Origin: an uncultured Alphaproteobacteria bacterium
GTDB lineage: Bacteria > Pseudomonadota > Alphaproteobacteria > Rhodobacterales > Rhodobacteraceae
Length of the DNA stretch: 62,708 nucleotides
Assembly: GCA_902586885.1 (NCBI GenBank)
Contig: CACIJG010000011.1
Span: forward strand, 1-62,708
Direction of reading: 5' to 3'
The stretch's first letter is position 1, and each line of letters opens with the position of its first letter. Position numbers and translations under genes: made by a program. Below, piece by piece: positions 45,504 through 54,190 of the stretch. Under the pieces are notes generated by a model. It was not told the DNA's origin. It saw only the letters and a list, made by a program, of their open reading frames with translations, and searched no databases.

Positions 45504-46501
45504 TCTTCTTTTATTTTAATTACCCCTACTTTTTCACCAGCAAAAGTTTTGACCTGTGGGGAAAAAAAAGAATTTAATTTATTAGGTACCGCATAACCTA
45601 GTTTTTTCAATATATACCCAAGTGCTACTTCAGCTCCCCGTTTTGAACCATCCCTGCATTTCAGAGTTAGACCTAGACCCAAATTTTTAAATGAACAACC
45701 ATAACAACCCTCTGCTCCTGACTTACCAAAAATATCTCCTTTGAAGTGATTATTCAATACTGAACACAATCTATTAGACCCAGCTAGATAAAATGGGTTG
45801 TTAGCTACAGATGATATTAAAGCTAAACTCGCCTTTGCAATTTCATCTGGAAGATACTTTGTATCTGCTAAGAGGGCGTAGGCCCTAGCCCAGTTACCTA
45901 ATGGTCCTGCAAAGGTAGGAGCACCGCAACCATCAGTCGAAATGTTAGCATTTGGAATAGACTTTCCTAAAAACAGCTCACATATCCCCAATATTCGTTG
46001 TTGTACGACATGTGTCTGCTCTAAGTAATTTTTTAGCGGTGCTCCCAAAACTTTAGACAAGATAAGCATACCTGCATGTTTCCCACTACAGTTGCTCATC
46101 ACATTAGTTGGGATTTTTATGTCTAACATTTGCTTTTCAGCAACTGAGGAGTTTAATGACCAATGGGCGCCACAGCACAAAAGGTTCTCCTTAATTTGAT
46201 ATTTCTCTAAAAGTTTCCTAACCGTTTCTATGTGTTCTTTTTCTCCATTGTGACTACCTGTAATAATTGCAATTTCTTCCCCCTTTAGACGCTGCGACAC
46301 TTTCTTTTCATTGAGAACAGAAATAAGTGGTATCGTTTGAAATGGTTTAATAGCCGACCTAGGAAAAATTTTTTCCTCATAATCCCCATAAGCAAACACT
46401 ACCTTACCTTCTGCATCACAGACACATACGTCGATAAAATGCCTATTCTCAACCACAGAACCCCGAAAAACTTCTACACAGAGAGGTTTATTTTTGCTCA
46501 A
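45500..46501 (-). CDS. Asparaginase (Asparaginase_II/rhizobial type)
   Basis: A 333-residue protein of the ReAV-like asparaginase family. It has RSAIKPFQTIPL near residue 50, TGSHNGEKEH, SNCSGKHAGMLI and DGCGAPTF. The Ser/Lys motifs in RSAIKPFQ and the Cys-rich segment are characteristic. It hydrolyses L-asparagine to aspartate and ammonia and would feed nitrogen pools together with the amidases. An ilvA-like gene lies divergently 89 bp upstream. Confidence 0.87.
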   Translation of the reverse strand: MSKNKPLCVEVFRGSVVENRHFIDVCVCDAEGKVVFAYGDYEEKIFPRSAIKPFQTIPLISVLNEKKVSQRLKGEEIAIITGSHNGEKEHIETVRKLLEKYQIKENLLCCGAHWSLNSSVAEKQMLDIKIPTNVMSNCSGKHAGMLILSKVLGAPLKNYLEQTHVVQQRILGICELFLGKSIPNANISTDGCGAPTFAGPLGNWARAYALLADTKYLPDEIAKASLALISSVANNPFYLAGSNRLCSVLNNHFKGDIFGKSGAEGCYGCSFKNLGLGLTLKCRDGSKRGAEVALGYILKKLGYAVPNKLNSFFSPQVKTFAGEKVGVIKIKED

Positions 46502-46590
46502 TTTTTCTCCTCTTATTTAACGAATAAATTACTGAATTTATAGACTTACTTTGTAATGATAAGTATAACAGAGGAAAAGGATATTAAAAT

Positions 46591-47814
46591 TTGGAAATCA
46601 ATCTAGAAAATATAAAGGTTGCCAAAAATCTTTTAGAGAACAATATAATTAAAACTCCGGAGATAAGATCTCAGAACTTGAGCGAACTTATAAATGGAAA
46701 TGTTTACCTAAAATTAGAGAATCTACAGCATACCTCTTCTTTCAAAGCTAGGGGAGCTTATGTTTCTATAAATAGACTGGATGAAAAAAAGAAAAAAGAC
46801 GGAGTAATAGCTATGTCAGCGGGTAATCATGCCCAAGCCGTAGCATGGTGGGCTAGAAAGGAAAAAATAAATGCTACTATCGTTATGCCAGAACAAGCAC
46901 CTTTCTCAAAAGTTATGAAAACAAAGGCATTAGGTGCAAAAGTAATTTTAAAAGGGCGAACTCTTAATGAGTCGCAGAATTTTGTTGAACAAACAGTAAA
47001 AAAAGAAAACCTTACCCTAATCCATCCTTATGATGATGAAAACGTTATCTTAGGTCAAGGAACAATTGGCCTAGAGTTAATTGAGAAAGTCTCTGACCTA
47101 GAAGCTATACTTATACCAGTTGGTGGAGGTGGATTGATATCTGGTATCGCGGTAGCGGTCAAAAGTATTAATCCAAAGGTGAAAATATATGGGATACAAA
47201 CAGAAAAATTTCCTTCAATGTATAACGTCTTTAAAAGTAAAAAACTAAAGATTTCAGGAGATACCCTAGCAGATGGGATAGCAGTGAAAACTCCAGGAAA
47301 ACTGACTCAAGGTATTATCAGTAATTTTGTAGATGAGATCTTATTGGTTAATGAATTTGATATAGAGAGAGCCATTAGTAACTTATTTGAGAACGAAAGA
47401 ATAGTTTCAGAAGGTGCGGGAGCAGTGGGAGTAGCAGCAATCTTAAAAAAACCTTCCCTTTTTAGAAATAAAAATATTGGATCCATAGTCTGTGGAGGTA
47501 ACATAGATGCAAGGGTGTTCGCTAGTATCTTGAATAGGAAACTTTCAATGGATGGAAGAATGACAAAGGTGAGAATTGATATAGTAGATGAACCAGGGAC
47601 TTTGGCTCGTATTTCAAACCTAATCGGAAATAACGGCGGAAATATTATAGAAATTTATCACCAAAGAATGTTCCACGATGTGCCAGTTAAAAACGCAAAA
47701 ATTGATGCAGTAATTGAGGCTTTGAGTGTTCAACATATTAAAACCATCGTTAAATCTCTTAGAAAAGACGGCTTTACAGTTAATGAGATTAGTGAGAAAT
47801 CAAAGGATATTTAG
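46591..47814 (+). CDS. Threonine ammonia-lyase (threonine dehydratase)
   Basis: A 407-residue fold-type II PLP enzyme starting at a TTG. The PLP lysine is in TSSFKARGAY, the phosphate loop is VGGGGLISG, and a C-terminal ACT domain starts near KVRIDIVDEPGTLARISN. It deaminates threonine (and serine) to 2-oxobutyrate. The single ACT domain and 407 residues fit the catabolic/IlvA-short class. The divergent asparaginase shares its promoter gap. Confidence 0.88.
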   Translation: MEINLENIKVAKNLLENNIIKTPEIRSQNLSELINGNVYLKLENLQHTSSFKARGAYVSINRLDEKKKKDGVIAMSAGNHAQAVAWWARKEKINATIVMPEQAPFSKVMKTKALGAKVILKGRTLNESQNFVEQTVKKENLTLIHPYDDENVILGQGTIGLELIEKVSDLEAILIPVGGGGLISGIAVAVKSINPKVKIYGIQTEKFPSMYNVFKSKKLKISGDTLADGIAVKTPGKLTQGIISNFVDEILLVNEFDIERAISNLFENERIVSEGAGAVGVAAILKKPSLFRNKNIGSIVCGGNIDARVFASILNRKLSMDGRMTKVRIDIVDEPGTLARISNLIGNNGGNIIEIYHQRMFHDVPVKNAKIDAVIEALSVQHIKTIVKSLRKDGFTVNEISEKSKDI

Positions 47815-47850
47815 ATTTGACTTATAAAAACTTTTTATTATTTTTTACTC

Positions 47851-48588
47851 ATGAAAATTGAGGAAATAGTATTTAAATCAAAAAAGGTAAATCGTGCCTT
47901 TGCATGGGGCGCCCATTTTATAACTGCTTCAGGCCTTATATTTGGTTTTTTGCGTTTGATGGCTTTGTTAAATGGTGAACAGTCCTTGGCTTTTCTTTTC
48001 ATGGGTTTGGCTCTTTTAGTAGATGGGATAGACGGCAGTTTTGCAAGATTTGTCAAAGTAGAAGAGGCGTTGCCAGACGTAGATGGTACAACATTAGACA
48101 ACGTTATAGACATGTTTAATTACACAATATTGCCCGTTCTGATGATTTACTGGTATTCGATGGTACCTTACAACTTTGTAATTTTGACCTGTATTATGAT
48201 ACTCTTGGTTAGTTGTTACACTTTTTCAGATAAAAAAATTAAAACTTCTGATTATTATTTTAGTGGTTTTTCAGCATTTTGGAACTTGCTAGTTCTCTTC
48301 CTATTTATATTAGATTTAGGACTTTGGTTCAATTTTATAGCTGTTTGCGTCTGTGGAGTTTTAACCTTCGTTCCTATAAAAATCATACATCCTTTAAGGG
48401 TCAGGGAGTTAAGAAATATATCTATAACACTTCTTATTGTGTGGTCTTTGTGCGCATTATTTTTGGTTTTGGAAAAAGAGTATCAGGCTGCACCAGAGCA
48501 GATGAGACAAGTTTTCTATTTGACTTGGTTAGCAACCTCTGCCTACTTTGTCTGGATATCTGTTAGGAGATCCATCAAACACAATTAG
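47851..48588 (+). CDS. pcs: Phosphatidylcholine synthase
   Basis: A 245-residue CDP-alcohol phosphatidyltransferase with about eight membrane segments. The catalytic motif has the order DGIDGSFARF, then VDGTTLDNVID, matching DGx2ARx(n)GxxxDxxxD with the Pcs-specific longer insertion. It condenses choline with CDP-diacylglycerol to make phosphatidylcholine directly. Pcs is typical of alphaproteobacteria and some gammaproteobacteria. The gene stands alone between ilvA-type and the convergent pseudoazurin gene. Confidence 0.88.
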   Translation: MKIEEIVFKSKKVNRAFAWGAHFITASGLIFGFLRLMALLNGEQSLAFLFMGLALLVDGIDGSFARFVKVEEALPDVDGTTLDNVIDMFNYTILPVLMIYWYSMVPYNFVILTCIMILLVSCYTFSDKKIKTSDYYFSGFSAFWNLLVLFLFILDLGLWFNFIAVCVCGVLTFVPIKIIHPLRVRELRNISITLLIVWSLCALFLVLEKEYQAAPEQMRQVFYLTWLATSAYFVWISVRRSIKHN

Positions 48589-48612
48589 GCAAAAGAGGTT
48601 GCCAATATTATT

Positions 48613-49053
48613 TTAGGATCCTACTTTAGCAAGATATGCTTCTAATCGTTTTTTGGATTTTTTTGGTACTTTTTTACCTTTTAAAAAATCCGAAGCGTCT
48701 ACTGAGTCGCCTACTTGGATCAATGCAACCATTCCGTTGGCATAATGGGGGGTGCACCGAATACCATAGAGCCCTTCTTCTTTTAAAGTGTATTTAAACT
48801 TTTTATTAATTTTACTCTTGAAACTTTTCGCTCCCTTAGGAATCATTCCTTTGATTGAAGCAGCCATATGACCTTTATCAGTGGGCAAGAAGATAATCGT
48901 ATCTCCCTTATTTGCTTTTATAAACGAAGGCTCAAATACCATTTTTCCTTCTTCGCCTTTGTTAAGCATCTTGATTTCTATTTCTTCAGCCCAACCTAAG
49001 CCGGCGAAAAATAAACCTATCAGAACTCCAACACTAATAACCAAATTTCTCAT
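48613..49053 (-). CDS. Pseudoazurin (type 1 copper protein)
   Basis: About 146 residues with a signal peptide (RNLVISVGVLIGLFFAGLGWA). The copper ligands are visible as His in KGHMAAS and the C-terminal GIRCTPHYANGM, giving Cys, His and Met. It is a periplasmic electron carrier, often donor to nitrite or nitrous oxide reductases, neither of which is in this window. GGAGG sits 5 bp before the ATG at 49053, which fixes the start. Confidence 0.87.
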   Translation of the reverse strand: MRNLVISVGVLIGLFFAGLGWAEEIEIKMLNKGEEGKMVFEPSFIKANKGDTIIFLPTDKGHMAASIKGMIPKGAKSFKSKINKKFKYTLKEEGLYGIRCTPHYANGMVALIQVGDSVDASDFLKGKKVPKKSKKRLEAYLAKVGS

Positions 49054-49157
49054 AATATCCTCCACGAGATTGTTTTATAAAAACCCCTATTCAGATGTAA
49101 GATGGAGCAATTTTTTTTGGAGTCAACCAATTTTTAATTTATTGGCGTTCGGTTTTA

Positions 49158-49574
49158 TCAAGATGACAATCTTTCCAATTCCTTCTTTTGCCTCCGATTG
49201 TACCGAAAGCTTTGAACGCAAAGAAAACAAAACAAGAAACCAGTAATAAAAAGCATCAATTTAGATATTCCTGCATATGAAACAGAAAACCCTCCTCGAA
49301 TAATATCAAAGCCCCCAACAAATCCTAAAAAACCAATAAAAACGGCGAGGTGCATTGCTACTTTTTGTAGTTTAGGTTGGACCTTTGATAACCAAGCTAG
49401 TAAAACGAGTGGAGCTCCTATCATTCCTGGAATCCAAGAAGTTATTGAGCTACTCTCGCTCAAGAAAGTTGTAACTCCTGCCCACAACATCAAAAAAATT
49501 CCATATTTTATGGCTATGTCTTCCACAGTATTTCCAAGAAATCTGTATTCCTTAATTTCTAGTTCATCTATCAT
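49158..49574 (-). CDS. Four-helix hypothetical membrane protein
   Basis: A 138-residue protein with four likely membrane segments (GIFLMLWAGVTTFL, GMIGAPLVLLAWL, MHLAVFIGFLGFVGGFDII, ISKLMLFITGFLFCFLCVQS) and a basic C-terminus (YNRRQKKELERL). No family recognised with certainty. Translationally coupled to the DUF2237 gene by a 4-bp overlap (49571-49574). Confidence 0.65.
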   Translation of the reverse strand: MIDELEIKEYRFLGNTVEDIAIKYGIFLMLWAGVTTFLSESSSITSWIPGMIGAPLVLLAWLSKVQPKLQKVAMHLAVFIGFLGFVGGFDIIRGGFSVSYAGISKLMLFITGFLFCFLCVQSFRYNRRQKKELERLSS

Positions 49575-49981
49575 TTGTTCTCCGGTTTTTTAAATCTATA
49601 TTTAGTTAAGTCTTCAATTTTGAGTATCTCCAAACATTTTATGTTGGTTGACTCTAAAACTACATCAGGCGCTTTTTTTGCTATACGAGCTTCTTCCCAT
49701 CGAGACGCACACAAACACCAAAAATCACCTTCTTTTAACCCTGCGAAATCATATTCGGGTATAGGTGTAGATAAGTCATTACCCTGTTGTTTTGAAAATT
49801 CTAGGAAATCTCTAGTCATTCGGGCACAAACAGTATGAGACCCTATATCGCTTGGATGCCAATTACAACAACCATCTCGAAAAAAACCGGTTAAAGGATC
49901 TATTGAGCACGATTCCAAAACACCACCAAGCACATTTAATTGACTTCTACCAGCCCCGAAAAAACTTTTCTCATCAAACAT
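49571..49981 (-). CDS. DUF2237-family protein
   Basis: A 136-residue protein with the strongly conserved DUF2237 features: NVLGGVLESCSIDPLTGFFRD, DGCCNWHPSDIGSHTVCARMT, FLEFSKQQGNDLSTPIP and LKEGDFWCLCASRW. The many conserved Cys residues suggest metal or redox chemistry, but the function is not known. It is followed by a small membrane-protein gene that overlaps it by 4 bp. Confidence 0.85.
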   Translation of the reverse strand: MFDEKSFFGAGRSQLNVLGGVLESCSIDPLTGFFRDGCCNWHPSDIGSHTVCARMTRDFLEFSKQQGNDLSTPIPEYDFAGLKEGDFWCLCASRWEEARIAKKAPDVVLESTNIKCLEILKIEDLTKYRFKKPENK

Positions 49982-50024
49982 AGGACACCTCTAAATTAAA
50001 ATATTTTCTACCAAAACCATAAAG

Positions 50025-50609
50025 CTATTCTAATATTTTATAATTTTCTGCAGAAATATCTCCACTCCAATGCCATAACCCCAAGAAACCTGCAGACTTT
50101 GTTTCAAAGGAATGCGGCAATAAACTCGAATGATTAATTTTATCGCCAGCTACTAATTTTCTTGTTTTGTTACCATCCGACCAATCCAATTCACCTGCTA
50201 TAATAAAATAGGTTTCTGCTGCACTGTGGCTATGAAGAGGATAGTAGCTATTTGGTTTTTGAAATAAAAAACCTAATCTAAATTTCTTTGAGGGAATAAC
50301 TGTATCAACTCCCATTATTGGACAGACGTAAAATAGATTGCTTATTTCATCTGAAATAAGAGTAGCAGGAATAGTAGTTTTTCTCCATTTTAACTTTTTT
50401 TGAGCCAGAATTAGAACTTCTGCAAGGTTGTGATCCGATTTTTCAATAAGGCTAACTATTTCCTCCTTAAGCGCAGAATTTGGACTTTCTTCAAAATCAA
50501 TTGTTTTTTGAACCAGAATAAACTTCTCAATTTCAGTTTTTATTCCCAGTGAAGCATCTGTGTTCTCTTCTTTTAACATGGCGCAAATTTCTTTAAGTAA
50601 ACTATTCAT
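50025..50609 (-). CDS. dddQ: Cupin DMSP lyase, DddQ-like
   Basis: A 194-residue protein with a C-terminal cupin barrel. Residues His126, His128, Glu132 and Tyr134 in YPLHSHSAAETY, and His166 in LLPHSFET, match the metal and catalytic positions of DddQ (123, 125, 129, 131 and 163 in the Ruegeria enzyme as I recall) with a constant offset of three. The LWHWSGDI ending is also shared. It would cleave dimethylsulfoniopropionate to dimethyl sulfide and acrylate. Other DMSP-lyase-like cupins are possible. Confidence 0.75.
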   Translation of the reverse strand: MNSLLKEICAMLKEENTDASLGIKTEIEKFILVQKTIDFEESPNSALKEEIVSLIEKSDHNLAEVLILAQKKLKWRKTTIPATLISDEISNLFYVCPIMGVDTVIPSKKFRLGFLFQKPNSYYPLHSHSAAETYFIIAGELDWSDGNKTRKLVAGDKINHSSLLPHSFETKSAGFLGLWHWSGDISAENYKILE

Positions 50610-50623
50610 GATTTTTTACAAAT

Positions 50624-51211
50624 TCAATTTAGAGGAATATCGTTTTCTTGCTTTGATTGCTGGTAAAATTCAGATAAATACTTATACTTTTCCGTTATAA
50701 ATTTAGCCTTCTCCAGAAGCATCTTTTTCTTTGAATCTTCTTCTTTTTCTATCAAAGTCTTAATCCAATAGGACACCCAAAATGAATTACGTCGTTCGTA
50801 TTCGCCATCTCTTCTTCCAAACACATCTTTTAATATATTAAGATCATGAGGTATATTAAAGAGCTTATGGGTGTTGTTGTAATCAAAAAAATAATAGATA
50901 TTATCAAATCCGGCCCAAGTGATAGCTGATAAGCACATAGGGCATGGTTCATGAGTGGAAACAAACAATAAGTCTTTTATTCTATAACTTTTTGAAAGTT
51001 CAAAGTAATTATTTAATGTAGAAATCTCTCCATGGAACAAGGGATTCACAATCTCCTTATTTGTTCCAATTACAACTGTGGAGAGATCACTCTTCTTAAG
51101 AATTGCTCCTCCAAAAACTTTATTGCCTTTTTTAACATTAGAAACTGTTTCAGGAATAATTTCTTCCTTAATTACTTCCAATATTCTATTTAAAAACTCT
51201 ACGCTATTCAT
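50624..51211 (-). CDS. Cytidine/guanine deaminase-family nucleoside deaminase
   Basis: A 195-residue zinc deaminase. The zinc site is HGEIST (His with the catalytic Glu) and EPCPMCLSAI (two Cys). N-terminal and C-terminal helices flank the core. The single-domain layout and length suggest a guanine deaminase or tRNA/nucleobase deaminase relative with unknown substrate. The DMSP lyase starts 14 bp downstream, so the two are likely co-transcribed. Confidence 0.8.
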   Translation of the reverse strand: MNSVEFLNRILEVIKEEIIPETVSNVKKGNKVFGGAILKKSDLSTVVIGTNKEIVNPLFHGEISTLNNYFELSKSYRIKDLLFVSTHEPCPMCLSAITWAGFDNIYYFFDYNNTHKLFNIPHDLNILKDVFGRRDGEYERRNSFWVSYWIKTLIEKEEDSKKKMLLEKAKFITEKYKYLSEFYQQSKQENDIPLN

Positions 51212-51295
51212 AAAAAATCCTCTGTAAAAGAATCCTAACCATCAAACTAAGAAAATATCAATATAATTACGGCAACCTGTTCAATTAAGAGCATA

Positions 51296-52471
51296 CTAAA
51301 AGGGTAGACCAACATAATTCTCAGAAAATACCTTCTGTGCGTACTTTGAGTGTTCTAAGTAGTCAATTTCACTTAATTTTATTTTTCTATCAAATGGATC
51401 AGCACTTGGAAACTCATGCATAAGAGTGGTCATCCACCAGCTGAATCTAACAGCTTTCCAAATTCTTGAAAGAGCTTTTCCGGAATAATTTTCAAGTTCT
51501 ACTTTTCCTTTTCCCGCGTAAAACAATTTAAAAGCGTTGGATAGGTAAAAAACATCAGAAAAAGCTAGATTCAGCCCTTTTGCCCCGGTAGGCGGTACAA
51601 TATGCGCGGCATCTCCAACCAAAAATAACTGACCATATTTAAGAGGTTCTATAACGAAACTTCTCAGTGGGGCTATTGATTTTTCAATGGACGGTCCAGT
51701 TACCAAACTTCCCTTGAATTGCTCTGGTAGTCTAGCTCTAAGTTCCTGCCAAAAATAATTATCAGAATAATCCTCCGCTTTGGTTTTAAGGGAGCATTGA
51801 ATATAATATCGAGATAAACTCTCATTTCTCATTGAACACAAAGCAAATCCATCCCTTGTATTAGCGTAAATAAGCTCTTCACTAACTGGAGGTGTTTCGG
51901 ATAATATTCCTAACCAACCGAAGGGATATATTCGTTCAAATTCCTTCTTTTTATTTACTGGAATAGATTGCCTGCTAACACCGTGAAATCCATCACAGCC
52001 AACTACGAAATCAGATATTATTTTTTTCTTTAACCCGTTTTCATCATAGAATACAACTTCTGGGTTATTTTCTAAGGGATCTATGATTTGCACATCTGAA
52101 ACACCATGAATTATTTTGGCATCAATATTTTCCTGAGCATCGTATAAGTCTCTGGTTACCTCTGTTTGACCAAAAATGGTGACATTTTTTCTAACTGTAT
52201 CTCTAAAGGAAATCCTAAACGATTTGTTTTCAGAAGAAATCAAAGTACCATCGTGCCTGAACCCTTCTTCATAAACTCTCTTTCCCACTCCCGCTTTGTC
52301 TAACAGGCTCACAGTTCCCTGCTCTAGAACCCCTGCTCTTATTCTAGACAAGACGTGCTGCTTGGAATGCTTTTCAATTATTACTGTTTCTATACCCGCA
52401 TTCATTAAAATCTGAGATAGTAACAAGCCTGAGGGGCCTCCTCCAATAATTGTCACATTTGCTTTAATCAT
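51296..52471 (-). CDS. pobA: 4-hydroxybenzoate 3-monooxygenase
   Basis: A 391-residue flavoprotein close in length to Pseudomonas PobA (394). It shows GGGPSGLLLSQIL, the highly specific RIRAGVLEQGTVSLLDKAG, FGQTEVTRDLYDAQ, the VGCDGFHGVSRQ motif and GDAAHIVPPTGAKGLNLA. It converts 4-hydroxybenzoate to protocatechuate using NADPH and oxygen. Downstream ring-cleavage genes are not in this window. A strong hairpin lies about 20 bp upstream of the start. Confidence 0.9.
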   Translation of the reverse strand: MIKANVTIIGGGPSGLLLSQILMNAGIETVIIEKHSKQHVLSRIRAGVLEQGTVSLLDKAGVGKRVYEEGFRHDGTLISSENKSFRISFRDTVRKNVTIFGQTEVTRDLYDAQENIDAKIIHGVSDVQIIDPLENNPEVVFYDENGLKKKIISDFVVGCDGFHGVSRQSIPVNKKKEFERIYPFGWLGILSETPPVSEELIYANTRDGFALCSMRNESLSRYYIQCSLKTKAEDYSDNYFWQELRARLPEQFKGSLVTGPSIEKSIAPLRSFVIEPLKYGQLFLVGDAAHIVPPTGAKGLNLAFSDVFYLSNAFKLFYAGKGKVELENYSGKALSRIWKAVRFSWWMTTLMHEFPSADPFDRKIKLSEIDYLEHSKYAQKVFSENYVGLPF

Positions 52472-52491
52472 ATTATTATTCTCTTTTTTGA

Positions 52492-52512
52492 AAGGAGGCC
52501 CAAGGCCTCCTT
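52492..52512 (-). terminator. Strong hairpin, probable terminator of micro-ORF transcript
   Basis: AAGGAGGCC (52492-52500) pairs perfectly with GGCCTCCTT (52504-52512) across a 3-base loop, a 9-bp GC-rich stem. On the minus strand it is followed by TTTC, a short T run. A smaller CTGAC/GTCAG stem lies just before it. Both sit between the micro-ORF stop and pobA, so they may end a short transcript and separate the two. The stem also buries a GGAGG. Confidence 0.5.
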
Positions 52513-52541
52513 ATGTGACTGACGTTAAGGTGTCAGTTTTA

Positions 52542-52613
52542 TTAACTCTTCGATACAAATTTTACCGAAGTTGAGCCGATGCCTAACACCTCTATCGAAT
52601 AATCACAAGACAT
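52542..52613 (-). CDS. Micro-ORF (23 codons) with near-perfect anti-SD match
   Basis: On the minus strand, GAAAGGAGGTGGTC (52616-52629) precedes an ATG at 52613. Thirteen of 14 bases match the complement of the canonical 16S rRNA 3' end, and the spacing from GGAGG to ATG is 7 bases. The frame encodes 23 residues beginning MSCDYSIEVLGIGSTS and ending VKFVSKS, then tandem TAA stops. A strong hairpin follows. No ribosomal site elsewhere in the window is this strong. I recognise no family. Confidence 0.45.
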   Translation of the reverse strand: MSCDYSIEVLGIGSTSVKFVSKS

Positions 52614-52725
52614 TAGACCACCTCCTTTCAATAGTTTCTTCCTAATTTTAAAATAAACTTTTTTTTGTTCATACAAAAAATTTTATAAAATTCGTGATTT
52701 ACCTTTTTTACGTAAGCCTATCTAT

Positions 52726-52731
52726 TATAAT
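52726..52731 (+). promoter_or_regulatory. TATAAT -10 box for Rieske oxygenase gene
   Basis: A perfect TATAAT 33 bp upstream of the preferred TTG start at 52765, overlapping a minus-strand TATAAT. No good -35 was seen. Confidence 0.35.
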
Positions 52732-52764
52732 ATACTATTAATAAATTTTATTTTGGAGATCTGT

Positions 52765-53904
52765 TTGGCTAAAATAATCTTAGACGCAATAGACGAAGAT
52801 ATAAAAAAATCTAAGGGTCTGCCTAATCATCATTATGTATCAAAAAAGATCTTTTCTTTAGAAACAGAAAAGCTTTTTTATAAGCAATGGTTTGGGGTAG
52901 GGTTTGGAAGAGATATTCCCAACCCTGGAGACATAGTTCCTTTAAAATTTCTTGGAATTCCAATTCTTTTAGTACGAAATCACGCTGGAGAAATAAATGT
53001 ATTTGAGAATGTATGTAGGCATAGAGGTATGCTCCTACTTGAAAAAAAGAAAAATACCCAGGGTCTAATAAGATGCCCATACCATTCATGGTGTTATAGC
53101 TTAAACGGAGAACTAAAGGCTACACCGCACGTTGGCGGCACAGGAGTAAATTTCCATAAAGATTTAGAAAAAAAAGATCTGGGTCTATTCAAGATAAAAT
53201 CTCATTTATTTTTGGACGTAATTTTCATAACCCTATCAGAAGAATGCCAGTCTTTTGAGGATACCCACAAAGAGCTTTTTAATAGGTGGGCAGATTACAA
53301 GAAGCCTCTCTTCTTCCAAAAGAAAGATAGTGAGTTCGAATTAAAAGTTAATTGCAATTGGAAACTAGCGATAGAAAATTATTGTGAAAGTTATCATCTC
53401 CCTTGGGTTCACCCCGATTTAAATACTGTGTCCAAACTTGAAGATCATTATAATATAAGTTCTAAGGGAAATTTCTCAGGACAAGGATCTAAAGCGTTTG
53501 AACAAATGAAGGATGAAAAGGGCAAAATTTTTCCATCTTTTTCAAATATTTCTTCCAAGTGGGATCATACCTCAGAATATATTTCGCTATTTCCCAATGT
53601 GATACTGGGCGTACATAAAGATCATATTTTTTCTGGAGTTCTGATTCCGAAGAATGAAAAGAAAACCATTGAACGCTTTTCAATATATTATTCCAAAAAA
53701 GATAGCCTAGGAGAAACGTTTAAAACACTAAGAAACAAGAATGCTAAATTCTGGAAGAATGTGTTTAAAGAGGATATTAATGTGGTTGAGGGCATGCAAA
53801 AAGGAAGAAAGGGTAAGTATTTTGACGGAGGTCGTTTCTCTCCAGTAATGGAAGAACCTACCCATATTTTTCATAAATGGGTAGCAAAACAATTAAGAGT
53901 TTAA
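52765..53904 (+). CDS. Rieske non-heme iron oxygenase, alpha subunit
   Basis: About 379 residues. The Rieske [2Fe-2S] ligands are in CRHRGM and CPYHSWCY, and the mononuclear iron site is in ENYCESYHLPWVHPDL. This is the ring-hydroxylating/quaternary-amine oxygenase family, which includes GbcA and carnitine monooxygenase. The substrate and reductase partner are unknown. I choose the TTG at 52765 because GGAG ends 6 bp before it; a TTG at 52753 precedes that site. Confidence 0.85.
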   Translation: MAKIILDAIDEDIKKSKGLPNHHYVSKKIFSLETEKLFYKQWFGVGFGRDIPNPGDIVPLKFLGIPILLVRNHAGEINVFENVCRHRGMLLLEKKKNTQGLIRCPYHSWCYSLNGELKATPHVGGTGVNFHKDLEKKDLGLFKIKSHLFLDVIFITLSEECQSFEDTHKELFNRWADYKKPLFFQKKDSEFELKVNCNWKLAIENYCESYHLPWVHPDLNTVSKLEDHYNISSKGNFSGQGSKAFEQMKDEKGKIFPSFSNISSKWDHTSEYISLFPNVILGVHKDHIFSGVLIPKNEKKTIERFSIYYSKKDSLGETFKTLRNKNAKFWKNVFKEDINVVEGMQKGRKGKYFDGGRFSPVMEEPTHIFHKWVAKQLRV

Positions 53905-53907
53905 AAA

Positions 53908-54144
53908 ATGGATAAGAACACGAGACACATTTCAGATGTTGAATTAGCAGAAGCTTTTGACAGTGGAGATAAGAAAAAAATTGTAGATATTTATTCCAGG
54001 CAGGGTTTTATTGATTTAAAAGAAGGACAAATTAGAAGTGGTTTTTTTCTGATAACTCAAGCATATATTTATGCGTTAGAAGAGGGCTTAAGTGAAGCCT
54101 CTTTTCTCTTCGAAACCCTTCAAAAAGCTGGTAGAGAAAAATAA
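53908..54144 (+). CDS. Hypothetical helical protein (78 aa)
   Basis: A 78-residue acidic protein that appears all-helical (VELAEAFDSGDKKKIVDIYSRQG, FLITQAYIYALEEG), like a single TPR-type hairpin pair. It starts 3 bp after the Rieske oxygenase stop, so it is probably co-translated with it. No family recognised. Confidence 0.6.
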   Translation: MDKNTRHISDVELAEAFDSGDKKKIVDIYSRQGFIDLKEGQIRSGFFLITQAYIYALEEGLSEASFLFETLQKAGREK

Positions 54145-54190
54145 AATCCTATTACAATAATCCGGTTGATAAAAATAAAAATTATTAGCA

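Larger units (their letters stand above)
52472..52764. other. Intergenic region with micro-ORF, hairpin and back-to-back -10 boxes
   Basis: The gap lies between pobA (leftward) and the Rieske oxygenase (rightward). It holds the micro-ORF at 52542-52613 on the minus strand, a 9-bp hairpin at 52492-52512 and, near 52724-52731, overlapping TATAAT sequences on both strands. Confidence 0.6.

Noticed and set aside
48279-48566. Alternative frame within pcs
   Set aside because: It lies wholly inside the phosphatidylcholine synthase reading frame, on the same strand, without its own start signals.
48588-48603. Small hairpin GGCAA/TTGCC after pcs as terminator
   Set aside because: A 5-bp stem with an interrupted T run is too weak to call in AT-rich DNA.
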